A stretch of DNA of 64,000 bases from SMWD01 sp964629475 (lineage in GTDB: Bacteria; Pseudomonadota; Gammaproteobacteria; Steroidobacterales; GCA-2729495): NCBI GenBank assembly GCA_964629475.1, contig CAZVQW010000006.1, forward strand, positions 1 to 64,000, given 5' to 3'. Positions 1 through 8,549 of this stretch are shown here, piece after piece. Within the stretch, counting starts at the first letter, position 1; each line of letters opens with the position of its first letter. The translations under genes were made by a program, and so were the position numbers. The notes under the pieces are model-generated. The model was not told where the DNA came from and did not search any database. It was given only the letters and a program-made list of their open reading frames with translations.

Positions 1-56
1 TCAGTCAGTGGTTGCATTCGCTCGCCGCGACCGGCTGCAAGAATCATCGCTTTCAT
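1..56 (-). CDS. MurU-like nucleotidyltransferase, N-terminal fragment
   Basis: Only the first 18 or so codons lie in the window; the rest runs off the left edge. The reading starts MKAMILAAGRGERM and continues QPLTD, which is the glycine-rich nucleotide-binding signature of sugar-1-phosphate nucleotidyltransferases (LAAGxGxRMxPLT). In pseudomonads the MurU N-acetylmuramate-1-phosphate uridylyltransferase of the peptidoglycan recycling pathway sits divergently next to lptD, exactly this arrangement, so MurU is the favoured identity. A glucose-1-phosphate thymidylyltransferase-type enzyme would start the same way, so the substrate is inferred from context only. Confidence 0.7.
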   Translation of the reverse strand, partial: MKAMILAAGRGERMQPLT

Positions 57-160
57 CCGCACTAGTTTAAGAAAATTCCACCGGATGTGAATCAACTCTC
101 GCTGAAAATCGGGGATAAAAAAAATAATTGCCGAAAAAATTATTCTGCCGACATTTTTCT

Positions 161-166
161 TATAAT
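161..166 (+). promoter_or_regulatory. Possible -10 element for lptD
   Basis: A perfect TATAAT lies 39 bases before the TTG start of lptD inside an AT-rich stretch. No convincing -35 hexamer is seen at 16-18 bases, and no sigma-E type GGAACTT box was found although lptD-surA is sigma-E controlled in enterobacteria. Confidence 0.35.
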
Positions 167-204
167 CATCGCTTCTTGCGCCCTAGCGTGCCCGGTAAGT
201 CCAA

Positions 205-2418
205 TTGCGAAATTTTTTGCTGACTCCTCTTGTTTGCCTGTCAGTCGCGTCGGGCAATGTGTCTGCCGAAGAAATTACTCCGGGTGACACCGTTGATGGC
301 GACGCACCAAATTGGGGCGAGTGCCGGGTTCCCGCCCCTCCACCCTTCGAATTACCGGAGGACAACGTACCGGAAGACGAGTTGGCGGTGTTCAGTGGCC
401 AGGCGAAATTTTCACTCGGCGGTGACGTAAGTTTTAAAGAAGATATTTCCCTGGTCAGCGGCAACCGGCTGCTGAGAGCGCAAGGCGCCAGCTACGACCG
501 CGAGACCGGCGTGTTCACCGTCGAGGGGCAGGTTGAGTTTCGTGATCCGCAAACCCGGATTCGTGCGGACCGCGCCGAACTCAACCAATTCTCCGAGGAA
601 CTCCGCTTCGACGTTGCAGAGTTTCAATTATGGTCTGTTCCGGCACGCGGCAAAGGCGAGTACATCAAAGCCGAAAAAAGCGGCAAATTGAGCCTGAGCA
701 AAGTCAGTTACACGTCATGTCCCGAAGGAAATAACGACTGGATACTGAAAGCCAGCAAGATTCGTATTGACCAGAAACATGGTATCGGCACTGCAAAAAA
801 TGCGCGCCTCTCGTTCAAAGGCGTGCCATTCCTCTACCTGCCGTATATCTCTTACCCGGTGACGAATGAGCGCAAGTCTGGCTGGTTGATTCCGAAGATT
901 GGCTCAAGTCAGCAGCGCGGACTCGATATCGAGGTTCCATATTACTGGAACATCGCACCACAGTTCGACGCAACCTTCATTCCACGCTATATGTCCAAAC
1001 GGGGAGTTCAGCTGAACTCCAAATTTCGTTACCTGACAAGACGTAATGAAGGCGCCCTGTTCGGTGAAATACTGCCGCACGACGATGTCGCAAACGAGTA
1101 TCGCGCTCTGGTTGGAGTACAACACACGACGAACTTCACGCGCGACTGGCGGACGCGGATCGATGCAATTAACGTCTCGGATTCAAACTATTTCGAAGAC
1201 CTGTCATCCGGCCTGGCCAGTACCAGCCAGATCAATCTGCTGCAGCGTGCGGATATCGACTATTTCAACGATATATGGTCAGCCCAGTTGCGGTTCGAGC
1301 ATTACCAGACGCTGGATGATGCAATTGATGAAACTGACTTGCCGTACACGACCCTGCCAAAACTGACCATCCGCGGTTATACGCCGAATGGATGGCTTGG
1401 ATTGAAATATTCACTCGACACAGAACTTGCTTATTTCGATCGCGATGTCGGTGTAACGGGTTTGCGTGAACATATCGAGACGGAAATCGCACTACCCCGA
1501 CGGTTAGGTTTTTTAGATATTGAACCGGCTGCCGCCGTACTTTTTACCGGCTATCAACTCAACGATACGACACCCGGAGCTGACGACACACCCAGTTTCG
1601 CGGCGCCAATATTCAGCATTGATTCAAGCATGGTTTTCGAACGGCTGACAAGCAAACGTAGCTGGATGCAGACTCTCGAACCGCGGGTACTGTACACGTA
1701 CATTCCGTCTCACGATCAGAGTGATATACCGGTCTTCGACACGATCGAACCGGATCTGAACGTTGTCCAGTTGTTCAGAAAAAACCGCTTCGTAGGTAAT
1801 GACCGTCTGGGTGACACGAACCATGTGAGCCTGGGTATCACGACGCGATTGATCGATACAGACGGCGGTGACGAGTTCCTGAACGCGACGCTTGGCCAAA
1901 TCCTGTATTTTGGTGATCGCGACATCACACTGCCGGACGGCTTGCCGAGCGACAGCAGCAGCTCCGATTACCTGCTCGAATTTGGCCTGAAGTTGCACGA
2001 GAACTGGCGCATGCACCTCGGCTACCAGTACAACACCGACACGGATAAGTCGCAGAGAACCGATGTGAGACTGAGCTATCGCGCCAGCGATATGAAACTG
2101 GCCAATGTTTCATATCGGTTTCGCAACGATTTGTACGAAGAGATCGACGTATCCGCGGCCTGGCCCGTGACCGAACACTGGAATCTGGTCGGCCGCTATA
2201 AATACTCAATTTTTGACCGCTCGACACTGGACCGATTCGTCGGTATCGAGTACGACACCTGCTGCTGGTCGATTCGCGGTATCTGGCGCCGTAACCTGAC
2301 CAACCGCAACGGCGAATTCGATACGTCATTTTCTGTTCAGCTGCAACTCAAGGGCCTCGGCAACAACACGAGCGCCGCCGATCGCTGGCTGGACCGTGGT
2401 ACTCTTGACTATTACTGA
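205..2418 (+). CDS. lptD: LPS-assembly protein LptD
   Basis: Outer-membrane beta-barrel that inserts lipopolysaccharide into the outer leaflet together with LptE. The 737-residue reading starts at a TTG; a short signal peptide ends near VSA (residue 21). Residues about 60-200 form the periplasmic OstA/LptA-like beta-jellyroll (FSGQAKFSLGGDVSF onward), the rest is barrel rich in alternating aromatic strands. Four cysteines sit where the essential disulphides of E. coli LptD occur: one near the N terminus (C40), one at C172 and an adjacent pair C686-C687, so the protein probably needs Dsb-dependent rearrangement. It heads the lptD-surA-pdxA-rsmA-apaG-apaH run, the standard gammaproteobacterial order. 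The TTG start is the least certain point; no better upstream start is in frame. Confidence 0.93.
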   Translation: MRNFLLTPLVCLSVASGNVSAEEITPGDTVDGDAPNWGECRVPAPPPFELPEDNVPEDELAVFSGQAKFSLGGDVSFKEDISLVSGNRLLRAQGASYDRETGVFTVEGQVEFRDPQTRIRADRAELNQFSEELRFDVAEFQLWSVPARGKGEYIKAEKSGKLSLSKVSYTSCPEGNNDWILKASKIRIDQKHGIGTAKNARLSFKGVPFLYLPYISYPVTNERKSGWLIPKIGSSQQRGLDIEVPYYWNIAPQFDATFIPRYMSKRGVQLNSKFRYLTRRNEGALFGEILPHDDVANEYRALVGVQHTTNFTRDWRTRIDAINVSDSNYFEDLSSGLASTSQINLLQRADIDYFNDIWSAQLRFEHYQTLDDAIDETDLPYTTLPKLTIRGYTPNGWLGLKYSLDTELAYFDRDVGVTGLREHIETEIALPRRLGFLDIEPAAAVLFTGYQLNDTTPGADDTPSFAAPIFSIDSSMVFERLTSKRSWMQTLEPRVLYTYIPSHDQSDIPVFDTIEPDLNVVQLFRKNRFVGNDRLGDTNHVSLGITTRLIDTDGGDEFLNATLGQILYFGDRDITLPDGLPSDSSSSDYLLEFGLKLHENWRMHLGYQYNTDTDKSQRTDVRLSYRASDMKLANVSYRFRNDLYEEIDVSAAWPVTEHWNLVGRYKYSIFDRSTLDRFVGIEYDTCCWSIRGIWRRNLTNRNGEFDTSFSVQLQLKGLGNNTSAADRWLDRGTLDYY

Positions 2419-2452
2419 CCTGAATAATATCCCGCTGACCTGCGGCAAAATC

Positions 2453-3766
2453 ATGAGTTTATCGATGTTTCATTATCGCCCTGTCCTGTTGTGTATCTGC
2501 CTGCTGCATTCTGCATCACTGGTTGCTCAGACCCTGGACCTGAGCAGCAGCGGCGATCTGCTCGACGGCATCGCTGCCGTCGTCAATGACGGCGTCGTCC
2601 TGAAGAGCGAACTCGACCTGGAAATGCAGCGAATTATCGAGCGCCTGAGCACTCAGGGCACGCAAGCCCCGCCGGCCAGCACGCTCACACCGCAGGTTCT
2701 CGAGCGACTGGTCATCAGGCGCATCCAGCTGCAAAGGGCCGAGCGCGTCGGTATCCGGATTCCCGACGAAGCCCTGAACCAGGCGTTGGCCGGCATCGCC
2801 CAGCGCAATGGCACGACATTATCGGAGTTACCGGCGCTGCTTGCTTCACAAGGAGTGGAATACTCCAGTTTCCGCAGCGAGTTGCGCGAGCAACTCGCCA
2901 TCGATCAATTACGCCAGCGCGACGTTATCGCGCGGATTAACGTCACACCACGTGAACTCGACGAACACATTCAGCGACAGGCCGGTCGTGCAGCACAGAA
3001 CGAAGAGTACAAGCTCTCACATATACTCGTCTCGATCCCGAGCGATGCCTCGGTAGACGATATCACTACAGCGGAAAGCAAGATCCTGGCGATTCTCGGG
3101 CGCGCACGTAGCGGTGAATCATTTTTCGATCTCGCCATCGCGATGTCCGATGGTCAAAATGCGTTGAATGGCGGCGAGTTGGGCTGGCGAAACGGCAGTG
3201 AACTACCAACACTTTTTGCGGACCTTGTGCCCGGGCTCGCCCCCGGACAAATCAGCCAGCCGACACGCAGTGCGAGTGGCTTTCACCTCATCCGGGTTGA
3301 CGAGCGGCGCGGTACGGATCCGGTCATGGAAAACCAGACACATGCACGGCACATCCTGATCACGACGAATGAGGTGCTCGATGATGGCGCCGCGCGACAA
3401 AAGCTGGAGGAAATTCGCCAACAGCTCATTGCCGGCGATGACTTCGAGGCCGTCGCGACAGTCATGTCAGAGGACCCGGGCTCAGCCATCAACGGCGGCG
3501 ATCTCGGCTGGACCGGACCTGGTGTCTTCGTGCCCGAATTCCAGGCCGTCTGCGATGCACTCGAAGTCGATGAAATCAGTGAACCGTTCCAGTCACCATT
3601 CGGCTGGCACATCATCCAGTTACTGGGCCGGCGCGTGCAGGATATGACGGAAGAGGTTGAGCGACGTGAAGCGATTATGGCAATTCGCAACAGCAAGCTC
3701 GAAGAAGAAACTGAACTATGGGCGAGACGCCTGCGCGATCAGGCGTTCGTCGAATACAAACTTTAG
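2453..3766 (+). CDS. surA: Periplasmic chaperone/peptidyl-prolyl isomerase SurA
   Basis: Chaperone that escorts unfolded outer-membrane proteins, LptD among them, across the periplasm. The ATG at 2453 is chosen because it gives a hydrophobic signal peptide (FHYRPVLLCICLLHSASLVAQ); the frame is open to 2396 but that would put 19 polar residues in front of it and overlap lptD. The 437-residue product has the N-terminal chaperone domain (residues about 25-180) followed by two parvulin domains beginning near residue 183 (EYKLSHILVS) and residue 293 (THARHILITT), then a C-terminal helix. Length and domain order match SurA of E. coli (428 residues). Placed directly after lptD, as in most gammaproteobacteria. 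Confidence 0.95.
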   Translation: MSLSMFHYRPVLLCICLLHSASLVAQTLDLSSSGDLLDGIAAVVNDGVVLKSELDLEMQRIIERLSTQGTQAPPASTLTPQVLERLVIRRIQLQRAERVGIRIPDEALNQALAGIAQRNGTTLSELPALLASQGVEYSSFRSELREQLAIDQLRQRDVIARINVTPRELDEHIQRQAGRAAQNEEYKLSHILVSIPSDASVDDITTAESKILAILGRARSGESFFDLAIAMSDGQNALNGGELGWRNGSELPTLFADLVPGLAPGQISQPTRSASGFHLIRVDERRGTDPVMENQTHARHILITTNEVLDDGAARQKLEEIRQQLIAGDDFEAVATVMSEDPGSAINGGDLGWTGPGVFVPEFQAVCDALEVDEISEPFQSPFGWHIIQLLGRRVQDMTEEVERREAIMAIRNSKLEEETELWARRLRDQAFVEYKL

Positions 3767-3796
3767 TACTCCGCGCGAGCGGCATCCTGATCTGCC

Positions 3797-4792
3797 GTGA
3801 AAGGTACCATTCCAAGAATAGCCATTACAGCGGGTGAGCCAGCCGGCATCGGGCCCGATGTCGTCGTCGCACTTGCTGATCATGCATGGCCGGCTGAACT
3901 TGTCATCATCGCGGATCCCGACCTGATCTCCGATCGTGCGCGGCAGCTCGGCAAGCAAGTCGAAATCCTTCCATATGATGCGCAGTCTCCCGCAATCGGG
4001 CGGCAGCCCGGGCAACTTGTCGTTGCCCGTGAGCCGTTACGCGCAGTATGCGAACCCGGTCGGCGCGAGCCGGCCAACGCCGAATATGTCATTGCTACAT
4101 TGTTACGGGCTTGCGACGGCTGCCGGCGTGGCGAGTTTACGGCCATGGTCACGGCTCCGGTCAACAAAGGCGTCATCAATGATGCCGGTATCCCGTTCTC
4201 GGGCCATACGGAGTTTCTCGCGGAGCAAACGGGAGCCGCGCAGCCGGTCATGTTGCTCGCCGCCGACACGCTGCGAGTCGCCCTCGTCACGACTCACCTC
4301 GCTTTGCGGGATGTCCCGGCTGCAATCACGGGCGAGCGGATCCGGAGTGTTTTTAAAATATTGCACGACGGTCTCACTTCGCATTTTGCTATCGAATCAC
4401 CTCGTATCACCGTACTCGGCCTGAACCCGCATGCCGGCGAAGCGGGTCACCTAGGCACAGAAGAAATCGAAGTGATCGAACCTGCTCTTGCCGAACTGCG
4501 CGCCGCCGACTACCAACCTGTCGGGCCGCTGCCGGCCGACACGGCATTCACCCCGGCAATACTGTCACAGACCGATGCCGTGCTCGCGATGTACCATGAC
4601 CAGGGCTTGCCGGTCCTCAAGAACCACGGCTTCGGCAAAGCCGTTAACGTCACACTGGGCCTGCCGATCATTCGCACCTCCGTCGATCACGGCACCGCGC
4701 TGGATCTTGCCGGCACCGCGCGTGCCAACCCGGACAGCATGTTCGCAGCGCTTGATCTCGCCATTCAGATGTCCGGCCGACAGCTCCAATGA
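3797..4792 (+). CDS. pdxA: 4-hydroxythreonine-4-phosphate dehydrogenase PdxA
   Basis: NAD-dependent oxidation of 4-hydroxythreonine 4-phosphate in the DXP-dependent pyridoxal 5'-phosphate pathway. The 331-residue product starts at a GTG with the family N terminus IPRIAITAGEPAGIGPDV. Metal-ligand histidines are visible in SGHTEFLAE (near residue 136), NPHAGEAGHLGTEE (near 210) and MYHDQGLP (near 264). The stop overlaps the rsmA start by four bases (ATGA), so translation is probably coupled. Confidence 0.95.
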   Translation: MKGTIPRIAITAGEPAGIGPDVVVALADHAWPAELVIIADPDLISDRARQLGKQVEILPYDAQSPAIGRQPGQLVVAREPLRAVCEPGRREPANAEYVIATLLRACDGCRRGEFTAMVTAPVNKGVINDAGIPFSGHTEFLAEQTGAAQPVMLLAADTLRVALVTTHLALRDVPAAITGERIRSVFKILHDGLTSHFAIESPRITVLGLNPHAGEAGHLGTEEIEVIEPALAELRAADYQPVGPLPADTAFTPAILSQTDAVLAMYHDQGLPVLKNHGFGKAVNVTLGLPIIRTSVDHGTALDLAGTARANPDSMFAALDLAIQMSGRQLQ

Positions 4793-5586
4793 ACGATAAC
4801 CGGCCGCGCAAGCGATTCGGACAGCACTTTCTGCATGACCGAAACATCCTCGATAAGATTATCGCGGCGATACATCCGGAACCCGGCCAGCATTTCGTCG
4901 AAATCGGTCCGGGCCGCGGCGCAATGACGCGCCTGTTGATCGAGACCATCGATGTGCTGCACGCCATCGAAATCGATCGCGATCTGGCCGCCGCGTTACC
5001 GGCTGACATCGCATCGCCAAAGCTGACGGTGCATGAAGCTGACGCGTTGAGCTTCGATTTCGCCAGGCTTCGCCCGGCGGGCCACCAGGTAAAAGATACT
5101 CCGCTGCGACTGGCCGGCAACCTGCCCTACAACATCTCGACGCCACTGCTGTTCCACATTCTCAGCTACGATGACTTATTTTCAGACATCCATGTCATGC
5201 TGCAAAAAGAAGTGGCACAGCGTATCGCTGCCGGGCCCGGCAGCCGAATCTACGGTCGTCTCAGCGTAGCGATAGCCGCACGCTGCGAAATCGAAACGCT
5301 GTTCAACATCAAACCCGGCTCATTCACGCCGCCGCCACGCATCGATTCGTCTTTTATCCGCCTGCGCCCCGACGCCGCGAAGCGTAACAGGATCATACGT
5401 CCCGATGCTTTCGATCGCGTCGTCAAACAAGCCTTTGGCCAACGCCGGAAACGCCTGAGTAATTCACTCGGTGGCCTGCTGAGCTCCAGCCAAATCGAAT
5501 CTGGCGGCATCGATCCGGGGGTTCGCCCCGAGCAGCTGACCGTTGAAGAATTTATCGCCCTGGGTAACTTGCTCGCTACTATGTAG
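4789..5586 (+). CDS. rsmA: 16S rRNA (adenine1518/1519-N6) dimethyltransferase
   Basis: Dimethylates the two adjacent adenines in the 3'-terminal helix 45 loop of 16S rRNA late in 30S assembly. The 265-residue product opens with RPRKRFGQHFLHD, typical of RsmA/KsgA. The S-adenosylmethionine-binding motif VEIGPGRGAMT is at about residues 36-46 and the catalytic motif NLPYNIS at about 110-116. C-terminal helical domain FGQRRKRLSNSL is present. Also known as ksgA. Coupled to pdxA by an ATGA overlap. Confidence 0.96.
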   Translation: MNDNRPRKRFGQHFLHDRNILDKIIAAIHPEPGQHFVEIGPGRGAMTRLLIETIDVLHAIEIDRDLAAALPADIASPKLTVHEADALSFDFARLRPAGHQVKDTPLRLAGNLPYNISTPLLFHILSYDDLFSDIHVMLQKEVAQRIAAGPGSRIYGRLSVAIAARCEIETLFNIKPGSFTPPPRIDSSFIRLRPDAAKRNRIIRPDAFDRVVKQAFGQRRKRLSNSLGGLLSSSQIESGGIDPGVRPEQLTVEEFIALGNLLATM

Positions 5587-5589
5587 CAT

Positions 5590-5994
5590 ATGAGGGCGCT
5601 GACCGGGTTAACATTGGGTATGGGTACACAATCCATCCAGATTGGTGTCGAAACAAACTATCTTGCAGATCAATCCAATGCGAAGGATCAGCATTTTGTA
5701 TTTGCGTACACGATTACAATCCGCAATTCCGGAAAGCTGCCGGTACAGCTGCTGAACCGACGCTGGCTGATCACAGATGCGGGTGGCAAGGTCAAGGAAG
5801 TCCGTGGCGACGGCGTCGTCGGCGAACAGCCACGGATCAGACCGGGCGAATATCATCGATATTCAAGCCTGTCGATTATCGAGACACCGGTTGGCACGAT
5901 GGAAGGCAGCTATGGCATGATCGATGACGACGGTGAGTCGTTCTCGGCGTCGATTCCGATCTTCAGACTCGCAATACCCGGCATCCTGAATTAA
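5590..5994 (+). CDS. apaG: ApaG protein (DUF525)
   Basis: Small immunoglobulin-fold protein of unclear biochemical role, linked to cobalt resistance and magnesium efflux in enterobacteria and always found with apaH. The sequence contains the family core FAYTITIRNSGKLPVQLLNRRW, the glycine-rich GDGVVGEQPRIRPGE and ETPVGTMEGSY. Family members are about 125 residues, so the ATG at 5620 (MGTQSIQIGVETNYL) is an equally good start to the one at 5590. The stop codon overlaps the apaH start by one base. Confidence 0.92.
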   Translation: MRALTGLTLGMGTQSIQIGVETNYLADQSNAKDQHFVFAYTITIRNSGKLPVQLLNRRWLITDAGGKVKEVRGDGVVGEQPRIRPGEYHRYSSLSIIETPVGTMEGSYGMIDDDGESFSASIPIFRLAIPGILN

Positions 5995-6809
5995 TGGCTA
6001 TCTTTGCAATTGGCGATGTACAGGGTTGTTACGAAGAGCTTGCCCGTCTCGTCGACAAGCTCAAGTTTGACCCAAGCCGTGATGAACTCTGGTTTGTCGG
6101 TGACCTTGTCAACCGTGGACCACAATCATTAAAGGTTTTGCGCTTTGTACGAAAATTAGAGGATTCTGCAACTGTTGTACTCGGCAACCATGACCTGCAC
6201 CTGCTCGCAGGCCGCGAGAACCCGGGGCGGATGGACAAACCGCTGCGGCGAATTCTTGCCGCCGACGACGCCGATGAAATACTGCACTGGCTGCGGCATC
6301 AGCCACTCGTGCATTATCGCCCCGACCTGAACACACTGATGGTGCATGCCGGAATCTATCCTGCCTGGGACCCGCTGATGGCCGTCAAGCTGGCCCGTGA
6401 AGCGGAAAAAACACTACGTGGCAAGAAGAGTTCCCGGAAATTTTTCCGCGCAATGTACAACAATAAACCCGCGCGTTGGTCGCCTGATCTCACCGGCATC
6501 AAACGAACCCGGTTCATCGTCAACTGCCTGACACGAATTCGCTTCTGCCATCCGAATGGAAAATTGGATTTCATGCAGAAAGGGCCGCCCAGAAAATCCG
6601 TAGCACCGCTGCTACCGTGGTTCGACTTACCCAATCGGGCCAACCGGTCGGTACGCGTCGTCTGCGGCCACTGGTCGGCGATCGGCCTGCTAAAGAGGCC
6701 CGATGTACTGATGATCGACACCGGCTGCGTCTGGGGACGCAAATTGACGGCCGCGCGCATCAACGGCCCCCTGAAAATCGTCAGTGTGTCCGCTTCCGAC
6801 GCCTATTGA
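5994..6809 (+). CDS. apaH: Symmetrical bis(5'-nucleosyl)-tetraphosphatase ApaH
   Basis: Hydrolyses Ap4A to two ADP and also removes Np4 RNA caps. The 271-residue protein is a calcineurin-like metallophosphoesterase with GDVQGCYEE, GDLVNRGP and GNHD motifs in the first 70 residues and a later VHAGIYP and VCGHWS, all in the expected order. Last gene of the lptD operon; its stop lies four bases from the convergent thyA stop, with no room for a separate terminator. Confidence 0.95.
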   Translation: MAIFAIGDVQGCYEELARLVDKLKFDPSRDELWFVGDLVNRGPQSLKVLRFVRKLEDSATVVLGNHDLHLLAGRENPGRMDKPLRRILAADDADEILHWLRHQPLVHYRPDLNTLMVHAGIYPAWDPLMAVKLAREAEKTLRGKKSSRKFFRAMYNNKPARWSPDLTGIKRTRFIVNCLTRIRFCHPNGKLDFMQKGPPRKSVAPLLPWFDLPNRANRSVRVVCGHWSAIGLLKRPDVLMIDTGCVWGRKLTAARINGPLKIVSVSASDAY

Positions 6810-6813
6810 ATTG

Positions 6814-7608
6814 TCAGACTGCGACTGCGGCCTTGATATGCGGATGGGACTCGTAACCGATAATTTCCAGATCATCGAAGCAATATTCGAACAAACTCTC
6901 GGGCCGGCGTTGTAATGCAAGCCGCGGTAATGGCAGGGGTTCACGTTCGAGTTGCAGCTGCGTCTGTTCCAGGTGATTCAGGTACAGGTGACAATCACCA
7001 CCCGTCCAGATGAAATCACCGACCTGCAGGTCGATCTGCTGCGCAACCATGTGCGTCAATAGTGCATACGATGCAATATTGAACGGCACACCGAGGAAAA
7101 TATCCGCGCTGCGCTGATACAGCTGGCACGACAGGCGCCCCGCGGCAACATGGAACTGAAACAGGCAGTGACACGGCGCCAGCGCCATCTTGTCGAGTTC
7201 CGCGACATTCCAGGCGCTGACGATGATGCGGCGTGAATCCGGGTCACGGCGCAAGGTATCGATCACCTGACTGATCTGGTCTACGGCGCCACCGGTCGGT
7301 GCGGGCCACGAACGCCACTGCGCACCGTAAACCGGACCGAGATCACCGTCACCATCAGCCCATTCATCCCAGATCGAAACCTTATGTTCGTTCAGATAGG
7401 CAATATTCGTATCGCCGTTCAGAAACCACAATAACTCATGAATAATTGAGCGCGTGTGGATTTTCTTCGTCGTCACCAGCGGGAAACCTTCTCGCAGATC
7501 GAAACGCATCTGATGGCCAAATACGCTCAGCGTGCCGGTGCCGGTCCGGTCGTCCTTGCGTGCACCGTCATCCAGCACGCGCTGCATCAAATCCAGATAT
7601 TGCTGCAA
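6814..7608 (-). CDS. thyA: Thymidylate synthase ThyA
   Basis: Reductive methylation of dUMP to dTMP with methylene-tetrahydrofolate. Exactly 264 residues, the same length as the E. coli enzyme. The nucleophile cysteine is in [13 protein letters not shown], with the folate and dUMP-binding segments [45 protein letters not shown] and GDCHLYLNH. Starts six bases after the lgt stop; lgt-thyA is a conserved pair in gammaproteobacteria. Confidence 0.97.
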   Translation of the reverse strand: MQQYLDLMQRVLDDGARKDDRTGTGTLSVFGHQMRFDLREGFPLVTTKKIHTRSIIHELLWFLNGDTNIAYLNEHKVSIWDEWADGDGDLGPVYGAQWRSWPAPTGGAVDQISQVIDTLRRDPDSRRIIVSAWNVAELDKMALAPCHCLFQFHVAAGRLSCQLYQRSADIFLGVPFNIASYALLTHMVAQQIDLQVGDFIWTGGDCHLYLNHLEQTQLQLEREPLPLPRLALQRRPESLFEYCFDDLEIIGYESHPHIKAAVAV

Positions 7609-7614
7609 GTTTCC

Positions 7615-8475
7615 CTACTCCCGGGCGTGGTTGGTCGGTTCAAGCCGGCCACGAAATGCCAGCCACAATAATAATACGCCACCGACAATCATCGGAAGCG
7701 TCAGGACATGTCCCATCGTGACCCAGCCAAATGCAAGGTAATCGATATGGGAATCCGGCAAACGAACCATTTCTACGGCAAACCGTGACAGCCCGTAGCC
7801 GAGCAGGAACAGACCGGTCACGGACCCGATCGGGCGCAGTCGCGACGAGAAAATCCACAGTACGGCGAATAATACGAATCCTTCCAGGGCGGCTTCATAC
7901 AGCGGCGACGGATGCAGCGGTGGCGTCAGCAGCGTACCGCGCGGCAGATTCAGCTGCGCGAAGCACAAGTCGAAGAAATGTGGATCCGTACAATCAACCT
8001 GCATCGCCCATGGCACGGAGCCGGGACGGCCCCATAGCTCACCGTTGATAAAATTGCCGATGCGCCCGGCGCCGAGCCCGAGGCAGGCCATCGGTGCAAC
8101 AAAATCGTTGAGCTGCCACCACGTGCAACCAAGTCGGCGCGAAAATAACCATGTCGCGACCGCCACACCGAGAAAACCACCGTGGAATGACATGCCACCC
8201 TGCCAGATCTTGAGCAGGCTCAGCGGATCGTCGACAACCTGGCCGAAGTTATAGAACAACATGTAACCGAGTCGTCCACCGACAATGACGCCGACGGCGC
8301 TGTAAAACAACAAGTCGTCAACCCTGTCAGCCGGCACGACAGCACCGGGCTGACGAGCGCGCCGGTGCAACAGGAACCAGGCAGCCGCGAACCCGATCAG
8401 GTACATCAGACCGTACCAGCGAATTGCGACAGGCCCTAGCTGTAAGGCGATCGGGTCAAAACCGGGGTATTGCAA
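7615..8475 (-). CDS. lgt: Prolipoprotein diacylglyceryl transferase Lgt
   Basis: Inner-membrane enzyme that adds diacylglycerol from phosphatidylglycerol to the lipobox cysteine of prolipoproteins. The frame is open to 8649, but that region overlaps the divergent DUF255 gene and is not family-like; a TTG at 8475 gives 286 residues beginning QYPGFDPIALQLGPVAIRWYGLMYLIGF after the initiator, matching the normal Lgt N terminus. The signature GRIGNFINGELWGRP and the segments GGRLGYMLFYN and FHGGFLGV are present, with about seven membrane segments. Transcribed with thyA. Confidence 0.94.
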   Translation of the reverse strand: MQYPGFDPIALQLGPVAIRWYGLMYLIGFAAAWFLLHRRARQPGAVVPADRVDDLLFYSAVGVIVGGRLGYMLFYNFGQVVDDPLSLLKIWQGGMSFHGGFLGVAVATWLFSRRLGCTWWQLNDFVAPMACLGLGAGRIGNFINGELWGRPGSVPWAMQVDCTDPHFFDLCFAQLNLPRGTLLTPPLHPSPLYEAALEGFVLFAVLWIFSSRLRPIGSVTGLFLLGYGLSRFAVEMVRLPDSHIDYLAFGWVTMGHVLTLPMIVGGVLLLWLAFRGRLEPTNHARE

Positions 8476-8549
8476 GATCTCTATTCTCTGGACAAATAAA
8501 AAAGTTCGGCAACCGAACCCGGTAAAGAATATCCTGTTTGGCCAGAAAG